64,000 nucleotides of DNA from Pseudoalteromonas luteoviolacea S2607 (GTDB lineage: Bacteria; Pseudomonadota; Gammaproteobacteria; Enterobacterales; Alteromonadaceae): positions 1-64,000 of the forward strand of contig NZ_AUXV01000030.1 in assembly GCF_001625575.1 (NCBI RefSeq), read 5' to 3'. Below, in pieces: positions 30,238 through 39,223 of the stretch (position 1 is its first letter; each line of letters starts with the position of its first letter). Made by a program: the position numbers and the translations under genes. The notes under the pieces are model-generated. The model did no database searches. It was not told the origin of the DNA and saw only the letters and a program-made list of their open reading frames with translations.

Positions 30238-31224
30238 CTATTGCCATTGAAACTCGCACCCCAACAACTCAAACAGTTTCTCGTTATAAGGTCGATAAAA
30301 ACTGGCCAGAGCTTCTTTTGTTTTTTTGTCCGCAGGGGGCAGCTTTATCGGATTTTCGTTGGCTTTTTTGCTGTATTCCGGAATATTGACCAAAGGCAAA
30401 TCTAGAAACTTTTGAATTCTTCCAAGTATTGGCTTTCGATCTTTGAAATACTCGGCAACGTCGGACACCATGACATTGTCCCTGCCGAACCGGTTGATCC
30501 ACCGCTCAACTGCCTTAAAGTAAATTCCGTCCGCCAGTACCTGATGCCCACAAAAAGTTTCCATTGGAATGCTGGGAAATAAATCAATTGCGCGCTCAAT
30601 GTATGTGTCAAAGTCATTAAAAAACCCGAGTTTTTTATTACCTTTAAGCATTCGCGAGCCCATAAAGAGCTCCCACTTCCAGTATGAATATGCTCTAGCA
30701 ACAGGATCTCTCAGCACTATAATCACTTTGCAATTAGGATTTAACTCATAAAGTTTGTCCATCACATCTAGGCGGTGCATTTCAGGATCCAGATAGCCAC
30801 ACCTAACTGGCCCCCCCACCTTTTCTTCTGCTTGTTGCTTTTCTTTTACCGTTGGGTAGCCCATGTGCCAATTTTTTACTTTGTACATTTTGGGTTCTTT
30901 CGCCAATGGGGGCAGCACATTCGGATGAAAAAGTAGATGGCTCACCAAATCACTGGACCCACTTTTTCCAGGTCCAGTCATTACATAGTCTGGGGCTATG
31001 CGCTCTTTTGCCATTAGCTTACGAAGTGCCAACCTCCAATTTGGTACATCTGAAAAATAATAAGGAAGAAACTGGTATTCAATTGCTCCATTGATAAGCT
31101 TTGGCAAATGACGAGTTAACGATCTCTCTGTATACATGATCTCTCTAAACTCTGTGATTAGCTCAAAGCCTCTGAAGAATTTGGCCATCTGCTTATCATC
31201 TAGATTTTCCAAGCTAGATGACAT
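30238..31224 (-). CDS. PAPS-dependent sulfotransferase
   Basis: 328 residues with the two PAPS-binding signatures: the 5'-phosphosulfate loop GPGKSGSSDL at 84-93, after the strand YVMT, and the 3'-phosphate segment VIIVLRDPVARAYSYW around 167-182, which resembles the heparan-sulfate/NodH-type sulfotransferase domain. No signal peptide is seen, so it acts in the cytoplasm, transferring sulfate from PAPS to a hydroxyl or amine. In this operon the acceptor is probably the peptide, for example a hydroxyl made by the CmlA- or TauD-type hydroxylase or the threonine side chain. It starts inside the end of the exporter gene (11-base overlap), so the two are translationally coupled. Family assignment is strong; the acceptor is inferred. 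Confidence 0.88.
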   Translation of the reverse strand: MSSSLENLDDKQMAKFFRGFELITEFREIMYTERSLTRHLPKLINGAIEYQFLPYYFSDVPNWRLALRKLMAKERIAPDYVMTGPGKSGSSDLVSHLLFHPNVLPPLAKEPKMYKVKNWHMGYPTVKEKQQAEEKVGGPVRCGYLDPEMHRLDVMDKLYELNPNCKVIIVLRDPVARAYSYWKWELFMGSRMLKGNKKLGFFNDFDTYIERAIDLFPSIPMETFCGHQVLADGIYFKAVERWINRFGRDNVMVSDVAEYFKDRKPILGRIQKFLDLPLVNIPEYSKKANENPIKLPPADKKTKEALASFYRPYNEKLFELLGCEFQWQ

Positions 31225-32980
31225 TTTCTACCTCCGACAATTGCTTGCTAGGCTTATTACTTTCTGAATCCTCAGTCTTCACTTCTTCTAACACTTGCCC
31301 TGTCTCCATCCTTACTAATTTATCAGCAAGATGGAAATAACGGTCATCATGAGTGATCACCACAACTATTTTATTGAGCTTCTTCAAGTCAGGTAGAATA
31401 TGATGATAAAAAATTTCCTTGAACTCAGGATCTTGATCCGCAGCCCATTCATCAAAAATATAGATGGGTCTGTCTTCCAAATAGCTAACAAGCAATGCTA
31501 AGCGTTTTTTCTGTCCATCGGATAATCTTGTACTAGAGAACTGCCCATTTTCAATCGTCACTTTCTCTTCTAAACCCAAACGTTTTAACAACTCACTAGC
31601 CCGACCGTCTAGCCCATTCTTCTCTACCAACCCAAATAGTTTTGTAAATAAGTAAAAGTCTGAATAAATAGCCGAAATACTCTGACGAAAATCATCTCTA
31701 TTACTATCTAAAACAACTTGATTATCAAAATAAATTCGGCCTTTATTGGGGATATGATGCAGAGAAATCAATTTACCTAAAGAGGTTTTGCCAGAGCCGT
31801 TACCACCAACAAGATATGTAATCTCCCCAGGGTTAAATGTTAAATTAATAGGTCCGATATGAAACCCGGACTCTTCATTCTGTAGTGCGGGATACATGTA
31901 TTCAATATCCTCTAGCTTAAGCTGCTCTGGATGACATATTTTGCCTGACATGTTGGATGAACTCGGTTCAATTGTCATTTCATCAAACAATTGATTTAAT
32001 TTTTTCGCCGCAACTTTTGCAGAAACGAGGCTCGACATAGCACCAACTAGAACCGTGATAGGTCCCATGATATATAGGAGAATCATGATGGAGCCCAGAA
32101 TATCATCTCTGGAAAGCGTAAAATAATTGGCCATCACATACGCAACAGCGCCCATCGTAAAGAAGCTGATCAGATTACTATAGTTGTTAGCAAAAACAAC
32201 GAACGTCTCTCCCATCTTAGTCGCACGCTTGTAGTTATCCTCAGCATTATAAAGCTCCTCTTGTAAAAACTCTTGCTGTTTATGCTTGTTGAGCTTGAGC
32301 TCTTTTGCACCATAGATTAAACCTCTAATCCCCTCTTGGATCCCATCAAAGCTGTTTCGACCTTTCATCATGTGTTTACCACCAAAGCGAATAGGGATTT
32401 GGTAGGTGATAAAACCGAATACGATAAGTCCAACCACAAAGAGGAAGGTTTCTACTCTCAGGTACAACAAAAAGCCGAGCATACCAAATAAGGTGGTAAC
32501 CGCCACTAAAATACTGGGTATGGTCGAAGCGCCATAGGAAATTAGCTCCACATCTTTATTAATTGCTGTCAATAAACGGGACGGCCCAATTTGGTCCAAT
32601 TTTTGGATAGGCAGCTTTGCAATTCTGCCATACATTCTTTTACGCAAATTAACGGTTGCATCGACGCTTACCTGAAGCATAAATGTACCAGAAAACCCTC
32701 GACACAAAAGGATCAGCAAACACACAGAGAAAAAGAACAGTGCTTGTTGAGGATCAGAAACTTCAAACATACCTAATAGCCAGTAAGAAGTTTCAAACTC
32801 AGGTTGCATTAGTCGGCTAAGTGGCGGCTGTAAAGACAACAGCAGTAATGGCACTAACAACGAATATGCCGCGCCACCCAGAGCTCCTAATACGATAGAC
32901 GAAAAAACTTTATTGGGGGCCGTTGCTGTTAATAACCCAAATAAATTTATCGAAGAATTTTCCTGCTTATTTTTATTCAT
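31214..32980 (-). CDS. Cyclic-peptide-type ABC exporter (PvdE/SyrD family)
   Basis: 588 residues, an inner-membrane half-transporter with fused membrane domain and ATPase. I place the start at ATG 32980, with AGGA seven bases before it, rather than TTG 32986. About six hydrophobic segments occupy the first ~330 residues. The ATPase carries Walker A GGNGSGKTS, a signature LSDGQKKRLAL and Walker B YIFDEWAADQDP; the last is the characteristic sequence of exporters such as PvdE and SyrD that move NRPS products from cytoplasm to periplasm. Its place between the acylase and the sulfotransferase suggests it exports the acylated, sulfated peptide. A general lipid flippase is a less likely alternative. 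Confidence 0.93.
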   Translation of the reverse strand: MNKNKQENSSINLFGLLTATAPNKVFSSIVLGALGGAAYSLLVPLLLLSLQPPLSRLMQPEFETSYWLLGMFEVSDPQQALFFFSVCLLILLCRGFSGTFMLQVSVDATVNLRKRMYGRIAKLPIQKLDQIGPSRLLTAINKDVELISYGASTIPSILVAVTTLFGMLGFLLYLRVETFLFVVGLIVFGFITYQIPIRFGGKHMMKGRNSFDGIQEGIRGLIYGAKELKLNKHKQQEFLQEELYNAEDNYKRATKMGETFVVFANNYSNLISFFTMGAVAYVMANYFTLSRDDILGSIMILLYIMGPITVLVGAMSSLVSAKVAAKKLNQLFDEMTIEPSSSNMSGKICHPEQLKLEDIEYMYPALQNEESGFHIGPINLTFNPGEITYLVGGNGSGKTSLGKLISLHHIPNKGRIYFDNQVVLDSNRDDFRQSISAIYSDFYLFTKLFGLVEKNGLDGRASELLKRLGLEEKVTIENGQFSSTRLSDGQKKRLALLVSYLEDRPIYIFDEWAADQDPEFKEIFYHHILPDLKKLNKIVVVITHDDRYFHLADKLVRMETGQVLEEVKTEDSESNKPSKQLSEVENVI

Positions 32981-33008
32981 TTTCAATTCCTAAATTCCCT
33001 TGAGAGGC

Positions 33009-35468
33009 TCATTTGACGGGCTCTAAATGCAGTATCAATTCTGCTTGCGATCTGCTCGGTGCGCCTAATCTCAAAGGTCTCAATTGCAAGTCTTTAAAAG
33101 GAGTGATGTTGTCGTCATAATGATCGCTCAACAAGTGCTCGCTTTGACCAGAACTGTTGATATAGCCACTATTATTTTCAGGACTTAGGTCAATTACTTG
33201 ACGATAGCCTGCTGTAGAGATCACCCTATAGCCTACAGCTTCAGAGTATCTCCAGTCAGCGCGGTTGACACTAAATCGGTCGCTGTTTCCTTCGATAGTG
33301 CGAGAGAAAATGCTATCCAACAACGGAATATCTCTAAATGCTAGGTGGGGTAAGTAAAGCTCGTTGATATCTTCCCAATCATGCGTCATTCCAATGAGTC
33401 TATCCAGCTCTTCAAGTGTCGCATCTAGTGCAATTAAACCTAAGTCATCACACGTTTCGTGGACATCTGTATTAACTTGATCACACCAATCATTATTTAA
33501 ATCAGGGCTCTTTAGAAATACTTGTTTTATCAATAATGGCCTTAATCTTGGTGGCACCGTTTGAATTGCGTTGCCGCGTCGCTCATGTAGCGCACTCCCC
33601 TTTAGGTCATCGGAGATCAATAACTGATTAAAGTGCTTCATCCATACTTGGTAAAGTGCACTTGCTTCACTATCACCAGCAATGACATGATCCCAGGCTT
33701 TTAACTTTTCTATTGCTGCTTTGTGCTTAGCATTTTTGACGGGTAGACTTAAAATATGAGGAAGCAGTTCTTTTACCTGAAGACTCTCACTGTCTCCTTG
33801 TAAATCGATAAAGTCCTGCACCGAAATTTTCTTTCCGGATGCAATAAATTCTTGAACTACGTCTTCAATGCGGTCAGCACGATAAGGTGGTGACTCCAAA
33901 TTTAGAATAATATGAGGATAGTCATCAGGGTGGTTTTTATTGTTGGCATTAATAACATAACCTTCTTCAGGGTTAATTTTGTGTGGCATTTCATCAAACG
34001 AAAGATACCTTTCCCACTGATAATTTGAATTCCATCCAGGGACTGGCCGCCTGCCATTCCCCTTTTTTCTTACCGGAATTTTTCCCGCAGCAAACTGTGC
34101 AATGTTGTTCTCAACATCCGCATATATAATATTCACCGCGGGCGCTTTATACTCCCTCAGTGCTGACTCGAAACTCTCTAAGTTGTCCGCATAATTCATT
34201 CCCAAAAAGCTTTCAAATGATTTATCAACTTCATCTAAGGGAGTCCACCGAATCGCCAAAGGAGAGTCAACCTGTCCAATAGCATCACTAATCAATGGAC
34301 CATTGCGTGTTCTTCTTACTTGCCATTGTACTGATGGCACTGGTTTATTTAAGAATGCAGGAGATGCCGACTTGATATGAATCGTTTGTTCTTCTATTTC
34401 CATATCTACCCATTCACCATCTACTTCATATTGATTAGGATTTAATGGGTTAGTACGTTCGACATATAGGTCTAGTGCATCAGGGAACATATTTGTCACC
34501 CCCCAAGAGACTGACTCATTTCGTCCCATAAAGACGAGCGGTACGCCTGCAAACGTGGCGCCAGTGACGTTTATTCTATCCCCTTTGATATTAGCTAAAT
34601 ACCAAACCGACGGCATTTCAGTCAAAAGGTGAGGATCTCCGGCCAACAGAGGAAAGTTACTTTCTGTGTACTTTCCAGAAACCGCCCATGCATTGCTCCC
34701 CACGGCAATTTCACCACCGGATTTAAATTCGTCTTGAAGGCGATCGTTCAACCCAATCAGACGCGCTTCAACCTCGCTGTCTGCCAACTCTCCCTCATAG
34801 TAATCTGTAGCCGCGGGGTTATTTTTGTTTTCATTAGGAATGATGTCATTTGCTTTTGCCAAACCAACTTCTTTTACTAATAGGTCAAACTCTGTTTCAG
34901 CAGAGTGATTGGGACCAAGGTTCAATGACATTAGTTTCATCATCAAAATTGAGTCAACTGGCTTCCAAGGTTCAGGTTCAGTATCCAAAATATAGAACTC
35001 GGCAGGTAATGTATTACCCTCACTGATCCATGCATTAACGCCAGCTGCATACACCCTCAATACTTCAAGCGCGGTTTCATCTAGGTGCTTCATGGCAGAT
35101 TGCGCAGCCGGGACTAGAGTGTACGCTCGCATATACTGATCCATAGGCAATGCATCAATCCCCATCACTTCGCTTAAGCGGCCTTCAGCTAACCGTCGCT
35201 TGTGGGTCATCTGCCACAAACGTTCTTGAGCATGGATATATCCCAAGGCAAAAAAAGCATCGTGATCTGTCGTTGCAGAAATATGTGGAATTGAGTGTTC
35301 GTCACGGGTCACTTTCACAGTGGCACTCAACCCCTTTAAGTGTATTGTACCTGCTTTCTGAGGCAGACTTTGATAAAGAAATGCATAACCTGCACACAAC
35401 ACTATGATTATGGGCAGGACTATCCAAATAATGAAACGAGATAAAATGGGATGAGAACGCATCAACAT
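33009..35468 (-). CDS. Penicillin acylase/PvdQ-like Ntn hydrolase, membrane-anchored or secreted
   Basis: 819 residues of the penicillin amidase family (S45). An N-terminal hydrophobic segment (~13-31) is a signal peptide or anchor, so it works in the periplasm. The family opening (TRDEHSIPHISA, then YIHAQERLWQM) is present. The autocatalytic site is visible as VGSNAW, so processing at G257/S258 would make Ser258 the N-terminal nucleophile of the beta chain. Family members remove acyl chains from amides: PvdQ deacylates the pyoverdine precursor, others degrade acyl-homoserine lactones. Beside a FAAL-initiated NRPS and a PvdE-like exporter, removal of the fatty acid after export is the best guess. 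AGGA lies nine bases before the ATG. It is 97 bases downstream of the desulfurase-like gene and 28 bases upstream of the exporter. Confidence 0.9.
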   Translation of the reverse strand: MLMRSHPILSRFIIWIVLPIIIVLCAGYAFLYQSLPQKAGTIHLKGLSATVKVTRDEHSIPHISATTDHDAFFALGYIHAQERLWQMTHKRRLAEGRLSEVMGIDALPMDQYMRAYTLVPAAQSAMKHLDETALEVLRVYAAGVNAWISEGNTLPAEFYILDTEPEPWKPVDSILMMKLMSLNLGPNHSAETEFDLLVKEVGLAKANDIIPNENKNNPAATDYYEGELADSEVEARLIGLNDRLQDEFKSGGEIAVGSNAWAVSGKYTESNFPLLAGDPHLLTEMPSVWYLANIKGDRINVTGATFAGVPLVFMGRNESVSWGVTNMFPDALDLYVERTNPLNPNQYEVDGEWVDMEIEEQTIHIKSASPAFLNKPVPSVQWQVRRTRNGPLISDAIGQVDSPLAIRWTPLDEVDKSFESFLGMNYADNLESFESALREYKAPAVNIIYADVENNIAQFAAGKIPVRKKGNGRRPVPGWNSNYQWERYLSFDEMPHKINPEEGYVINANNKNHPDDYPHIILNLESPPYRADRIEDVVQEFIASGKKISVQDFIDLQGDSESLQVKELLPHILSLPVKNAKHKAAIEKLKAWDHVIAGDSEASALYQVWMKHFNQLLISDDLKGSALHERRGNAIQTVPPRLRPLLIKQVFLKSPDLNNDWCDQVNTDVHETCDDLGLIALDATLEELDRLIGMTHDWEDINELYLPHLAFRDIPLLDSIFSRTIEGNSDRFSVNRADWRYSEAVGYRVISTAGYRQVIDLSPENNSGYINSSGQSEHLLSDHYDDNITPFKDLQLRPLRLGAPSRSQAELILHLEPVK

Positions 35469-35565
35469 TTCGCTTTTTCCTTTTTTGTGTTCTGTTTCTG
35501 ATACAGATATTATTCTTATAGATTTTCGATTGACTTAGTCTTTCACATAAATTTCAGTGTCCAAC

Positions 35566-36777
35566 TCAAAGCCCAAGAAAGGAAACGAGCTCATCCAGAG
35601 CTAGGTAGAACCTTTCGATTTCTTCTGTTGTATTGTAAATATACGCAGATATCCTCAATATCTCCCCACCCATTTGGTCATCAACGACAGGCTGGGCACA
35701 CATATGGCCGGTTCGGCACATTATCCCATACGAATCACTTAAAGACCGTGCAATATCAGATAAGTCATCGCAACCATGAATTCTTAAACTGCCAATTGCA
35801 CAGCGGTTTTTAACACTTTTAGTCCCCAGTAACTCCAAATAATCTCGCTTAAGTGCGCCATCAATTATTGCTTTCGTCAAAGTTTCAGTATGTTCTAGTG
35901 ACTCTTGAACACTGAACTGCTTTAAGTAGGTTAGTGCTGCACCTAAGCCTAGGGTGGATGCAATGGGCGGCGTTCCAGCTTCAAAACGGTGTGGGATCTT
36001 ACGCTCTTGTGAACCATCGGCATCAACCCAGTCAACCATGCCACCGCCAAGCATCAGCGGCCGTAATGTATTTAGTACTGCGCTTTTACCATACAAGCAG
36101 CCGACTCCTGTTGGGCCAAGCATTTTATGACCTGAAAAAGCGACAAAATCTACAGGAGTTTTTGACACATCGATACGCAAGTGAGGATGTGGAATTGATT
36201 GTGCAGCATCGACAACAACAATTGCATCACATGCCTTTTTAGCTTCTTCAGCCATCTGTTCAATCGGTGCAATCGTACCACTTACATTTGAACAGTGCGT
36301 TAATACGACTACTTTTGGTTTCAATTTTAGTAATTCACGATAGTGGTCGAGATCGATACCCCCTTCGCTATTGAGGCCAACCAATTGCAAGTTAGCGTAT
36401 CTTCTCCAAGGTAGCAACTGTGCATGATGAGAATCAAGAAAGCCAACAACAACGTCATCTTCTTTCAGATCTAAACCATATGCCACTAGGTTAAGTGCTT
36501 CGGTAGTTCCTTTAGTAAAAACGATCTCGTTACCATATGCACCTAAGTACTGAGCAATAGAGTAACGAACTCGCTCATAAGCGTCTGACGCCTCCTCCGA
36601 TAGATAGTACTTTCCACGATGAATGTTAACTCCACTTTGTGAGTAGTAATCTGACATTGCATCTATGACTGAACGCGGCTTTAATGCGGTTGCTGCACTA
36701 TCTAAATAAGTGATGCTTTGTCCATCAATTAGTCGTTCTAATACTGGAAAGTCTACTCGACTATTCTCTATACCCAT
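35566..36777 (-). CDS. SufS-like cysteine desulfurase (class V aminotransferase fold)
   Basis: 403 residues from ATG 36777, which has a near-perfect AAGGAGGT seven bases upstream; the longer frame to 36825 only overlaps the preceding gene. It is a fold-type I PLP enzyme: SGHKMLGPTG places the PLP lysine at 218, and VVDAAQS around 189-194 is the usual ring-stacking/Asp region. The loop RTGHMCAQP keeps the catalytic cysteine (C360) of SufS-type desulfurases, so it can in principle form a persulfide from cysteine, unlike class V members that lost this residue. No SufE or scaffold gene is next to it, arguing against Fe-S housekeeping. It overlaps the adenylating enzyme by 10 bases. Sulfur delivery to an activated acid, or a PvdN-like periplasmic role (no signal peptide seen), are alternatives. 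Confidence 0.85.
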   Translation of the reverse strand: MGIENSRVDFPVLERLIDGQSITYLDSAATALKPRSVIDAMSDYYSQSGVNIHRGKYYLSEEASDAYERVRYSIAQYLGAYGNEIVFTKGTTEALNLVAYGLDLKEDDVVVGFLDSHHAQLLPWRRYANLQLVGLNSEGGIDLDHYRELLKLKPKVVVLTHCSNVSGTIAPIEQMAEEAKKACDAIVVVDAAQSIPHPHLRIDVSKTPVDFVAFSGHKMLGPTGVGCLYGKSAVLNTLRPLMLGGGMVDWVDADGSQERKIPHRFEAGTPPIASTLGLGAALTYLKQFSVQESLEHTETLTKAIIDGALKRDYLELLGTKSVKNRCAIGSLRIHGCDDLSDIARSLSDSYGIMCRTGHMCAQPVVDDQMGGEILRISAYIYNTTEEIERFYLALDELVSFLGL

Positions 36778-38072
36778 GACAATAACCTCCTTTTTTCTTC
36801 TCTCATTGCAACACTGGACACACAAGAAATAAATTTACCACCACGATCCGCTGGGAAATATTCTGTTGGGGAACAACTCACATTATTACTTCTCAATGTA
36901 TCTCTTAAACGCGCCAAAAGATCATCTTCAGCTTGCTGTGTCCAATTTTCATTTTTTAAATACTGAAAGTTAAATTGATCATCGTCAGTTTGATTCATTT
37001 GATACATGTCGATCCAAGGGGCTGGGCCAATTAATTCATCTAACTCTTTCGGTGTTACAACAGTATTATCAAGGCGCCAAAGCGCATTTTTTACCCTACC
37101 TTCAGCTCGTACGATTGGTGTAGGATCGCCACAGGAACAAGGTTCATCACTCAGGCGGAACATATCTCCCGTTGCATATCGAATGTGTGGAGATAGTTTA
37201 TCATCCAGAGTAGTGATCAGTAGTTCAGCTAACTCACCAGGTTTTGCTGCTCGTCCATTATGAATAAATTCAAGATGGTAGTCTTCGGTGTTCATATGCT
37301 GCTTACCGTGTGGACACTCAAAACCAAGATAGCCGAGTTCAGACATTCCTAACATATCAGCAAATGCTACTTCTTCACCAAAGCACTCTTTAATTTGGCG
37401 TCTTGCGACCTGAGTGCATAAGGTATATCCAGACATGATACAAAATCCAGATTTTTTGTGCGGAACACGCCCTAGCTTCTTCATCGCCCGGATCAAAAAT
37501 GCAAAGTGGGTTGGATCGACAAACAGTAAATGGGGGTCGTATTCTTCAATTTCATCTAATGCCATGTTTATCATGCGATCTGGGGTGGTAAGTAGATCAT
37601 GATAAACCGGAAGTACTAAAGTACCATCAGGGAGCATCCTGCTGTCCATTGTACTATTTGGGTTTGCACACTCTACATCTGAACAATTAGGTGCTGCAAA
37701 TCGGCAAGTACGGAGTTTTAAACCTGGCTTCCAAAGTGAAGAAAACTTAGGATTGACTGATATGCAGCTTGCCTGTCTGCGAGCAAGATCATATGACAGA
37801 ACTACACTGACTAGTCGATCACCTTCTGTACCAGAACTTTGAAATCGCATTACATGAGGACTTTTAAGATTATATCCCGATGCAATAACTCCAGCTGGAA
37901 AGTTTTGTCGATAGTTCTTTTTTACTGTTGGTGGAATACGTAAAAAATCATTTGGTTCAATAATATCCTCAGGAACAAGTCCGGCCTGCTCCATGTGCTT
38001 TCTGAAAAAAACAGTGTTTTCATAGCTATAAGTTATTTCTTCTTGAACTTGCTTAAAGTTCGAATTCATCAT
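36768..38072 (-). CDS. PaaK/coenzyme F390 synthetase-type adenylating enzyme
   Basis: 434 residues of the phenylacetate-CoA ligase-like branch of the ANL superfamily, without a carrier domain. Visible motifs are the nucleotide loop RFQSSGTEGDR, the GMSELG region, YATGD, and EGRVKN near the hinge. A zinc-binding pattern is formed by CPHG...H and CSCG, as in F390-synthetase-like proteins. It should activate a carboxylic acid as an acyl-adenylate; the acceptor (CoA, a carrier protein, an amine or a sulfur donor) cannot be told. It is the first gene of the minus-strand run and is coupled to the SufS-like gene. The ribosome site is weak. Some 1.15 kb of non-coding DNA with the replication origin lies upstream. 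Confidence 0.8.
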   Translation of the reverse strand: MMNSNFKQVQEEITYSYENTVFFRKHMEQAGLVPEDIIEPNDFLRIPPTVKKNYRQNFPAGVIASGYNLKSPHVMRFQSSGTEGDRLVSVVLSYDLARRQASCISVNPKFSSLWKPGLKLRTCRFAAPNCSDVECANPNSTMDSRMLPDGTLVLPVYHDLLTTPDRMINMALDEIEEYDPHLLFVDPTHFAFLIRAMKKLGRVPHKKSGFCIMSGYTLCTQVARRQIKECFGEEVAFADMLGMSELGYLGFECPHGKQHMNTEDYHLEFIHNGRAAKPGELAELLITTLDDKLSPHIRYATGDMFRLSDEPCSCGDPTPIVRAEGRVKNALWRLDNTVVTPKELDELIGPAPWIDMYQMNQTDDDQFNFQYLKNENWTQQAEDDLLARLRDTLRSNNVSCSPTEYFPADRGGKFISCVSSVAMREEKRRLLSWV

Positions 38073-38759
38073 TGTAAATCTACCATTTTTGAATTTACTG
38101 AGGTCAAGCAGAATGAGGGAAACCTAGTTCTGAGCTAATTCGCCTAACGCTACTTTGCTCACATCTGCATCCAATTGAACTGACAACTCAGTTATGTTTT
38201 TATCACAGTAAAGTGAGCTGATTTTATTAAGTCACCATTTATTACGGAGTGTAAGTGAATAAGCTTACACTGATATTGCATCAAGCTATGATACTTAATA
38301 CTTTTCGCTTCCTTGTTGTTATTTAACTAAATTGTCAGCTTTGGTGAATATTTTTTTACTAGCTCGTGAGTGAGCTTCTTTATAAATTATCTCACGCATG
38401 AGATGCCTTATAAACAGCGTGGTTTTTTCTCACCAAAAATTTATTTAGCAAAGTTTTTGTATAAACTTACTACTCTGACTGATGGTATGCCTTTGTAAAC
38501 TTCAGTTTATGTGAAGTTAAAGTTCGGATCAATGCAATAAACTAACATCATATAGAACTCTGCCATTAAGCTAACCTCTATGTGGTAGATAGTCAATAAT
38601 ATTGTTGTTAAATCAGAGAGGTGATCGTTTATCAAAGTATTGATGGGCATTTAGCTAAGAGGTGATTAAGTATAGAACTACTTTGAACATCACTTAAAGA
38701 AACAGATAAGTGTGAAGGTAAACTTTGTTTTTGGCAGAGTTTATAACGAGAAGTATCGC
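38073..38759. other. Intergenic region upstream of the NRPS operon
   Basis: About 690 bases with no credible gene. It must hold the promoter of the minus-strand operon starting at 38072, but I see no convincing -35/-10 pair. Several operator-like inverted repeats occur: AGTGTAAG/CTTACACT at 38248-38271, ATCTCA/TGAGAT at 38389-38404, and AGCTC/GAGCT at 38361-38376. Confidence 0.5.
38248..38271. promoter_or_regulatory. Inverted repeat, possible regulator-binding site
   Basis: Two perfect 8-base arms (AGTGTAAG and CTTACACT) separated by eight bases, about 180 bases upstream of the first gene of the NRPS operon. No T-run follows, so it is not a terminator. It could bind a dimeric regulator of the operon; which one is unknown. 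Confidence 0.4.
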
Positions 38760-38914
38760 TAGTTATTGAACTTTTCCCCGATATCCACAAAAAATGAAGC
38801 TTTAATTAACTATTTTTTATTTTATATTTATTTGAGATCTATTTGAGATCTACGTGATCTATTTGGTGATTTAATCAAGTCCTTTAAAAATAAGGCCTTC
38901 AAAGAGATCTGAAG

Positions 38915-39032
38915 ATCCGATATAGCCCTCTTCGACTACCGATATAGCGTATTATGCTACCTTTATAGCCTGTTAGTTTACCGATATAGCGCGTTTGGTT
39001 ACTGATATAGCCCTTTTGGCTACCGATATAGT
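38915..39032. repeat. Six iterons, consensus TACCGATATAGC, 21-22 bp period
   Basis: Copies start at 38915, 38937, 38958, 38979, 39000 and 39021. Their sequences are ATCCGATATAGC, TACCGATATAGC, TACCTTTATAGC, TACCGATATAGC, TACTGATATAGC and TACCGATATAGT. The spacing of 22, 21, 21, 21, 21 puts every copy on the same DNA face. They are the probable binding sites of the RepA-type initiator encoded at 39224-40282. Confidence 0.92.
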
Positions 39033-39039
39033 GTTCCTC

Positions 39040-39048
39040 TGTGGATAA
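39040..39048 (-). promoter_or_regulatory. DnaA box
   Basis: TGTGGATAA, the exact complement of the consensus TTATCCACA, lies eight bases after the last iteron. Its position beside the iteron array supports a role in origin opening. Confidence 0.75.
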
Positions 39049-39187
39049 GTGCTAAAAAAATGATAAATATTCTATCAATGTCCCTATTTTTTTATTTTTT
39101 TATGTGATGGAAGTAATCTTTTCCTATGAATCCAGACTTTTTAACTTGCAGTTTTAAAAAAATCGTTTTTTTTTTGAGGCTGGAAGC

Positions 39188-39216
39188 AAAAAAAGGCTAC
39201 ATTGGTAGCCTTTTTT
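39188..39216. terminator. Rho-independent terminator after repA
   Basis: GGCTAC/GTAGCC with a four-base loop, flanked by an A-run on one side and a T-run on the other, so it can work in both directions. It lies eight bases beyond the stop of the initiator gene and separates it from the origin. Confidence 0.88.
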
Positions 39217-39223
39217 CCCAATC

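Larger units (their letters stand above)
38760..39187. other. Probable replication origin (iterons, DnaA boxes, AT-rich DNA)
   Basis: The segment just past the 3' end of the initiator gene combines six iterons, a perfect DnaA box, a one-mismatch box ATATCCACA at 38781-38789, and AT-rich DNA at ~38800-38900 that includes two AGATCT sites and a third GATC. Another AT-rich stretch follows the iterons (~39049-39180). This is the layout of an iteron-type theta origin with the melting region beside the initiator-binding sites. An initiator gene upstream with the origin downstream resembles R1-like and some chromid origins. Function is inferred from composition only. Confidence 0.8.

Noticed and set aside
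35566..36777. Housekeeping SufS of the Fe-S assembly system
   Set aside because: No other suf or isc genes adjacent; it is embedded in and coupled to a biosynthetic operon.
38915..39032. CRISPR array
   Set aside because: Repeats are 12 bases with 9-10 base gaps, fixed 21-22 bp period next to repA and a DnaA box; these are iterons.
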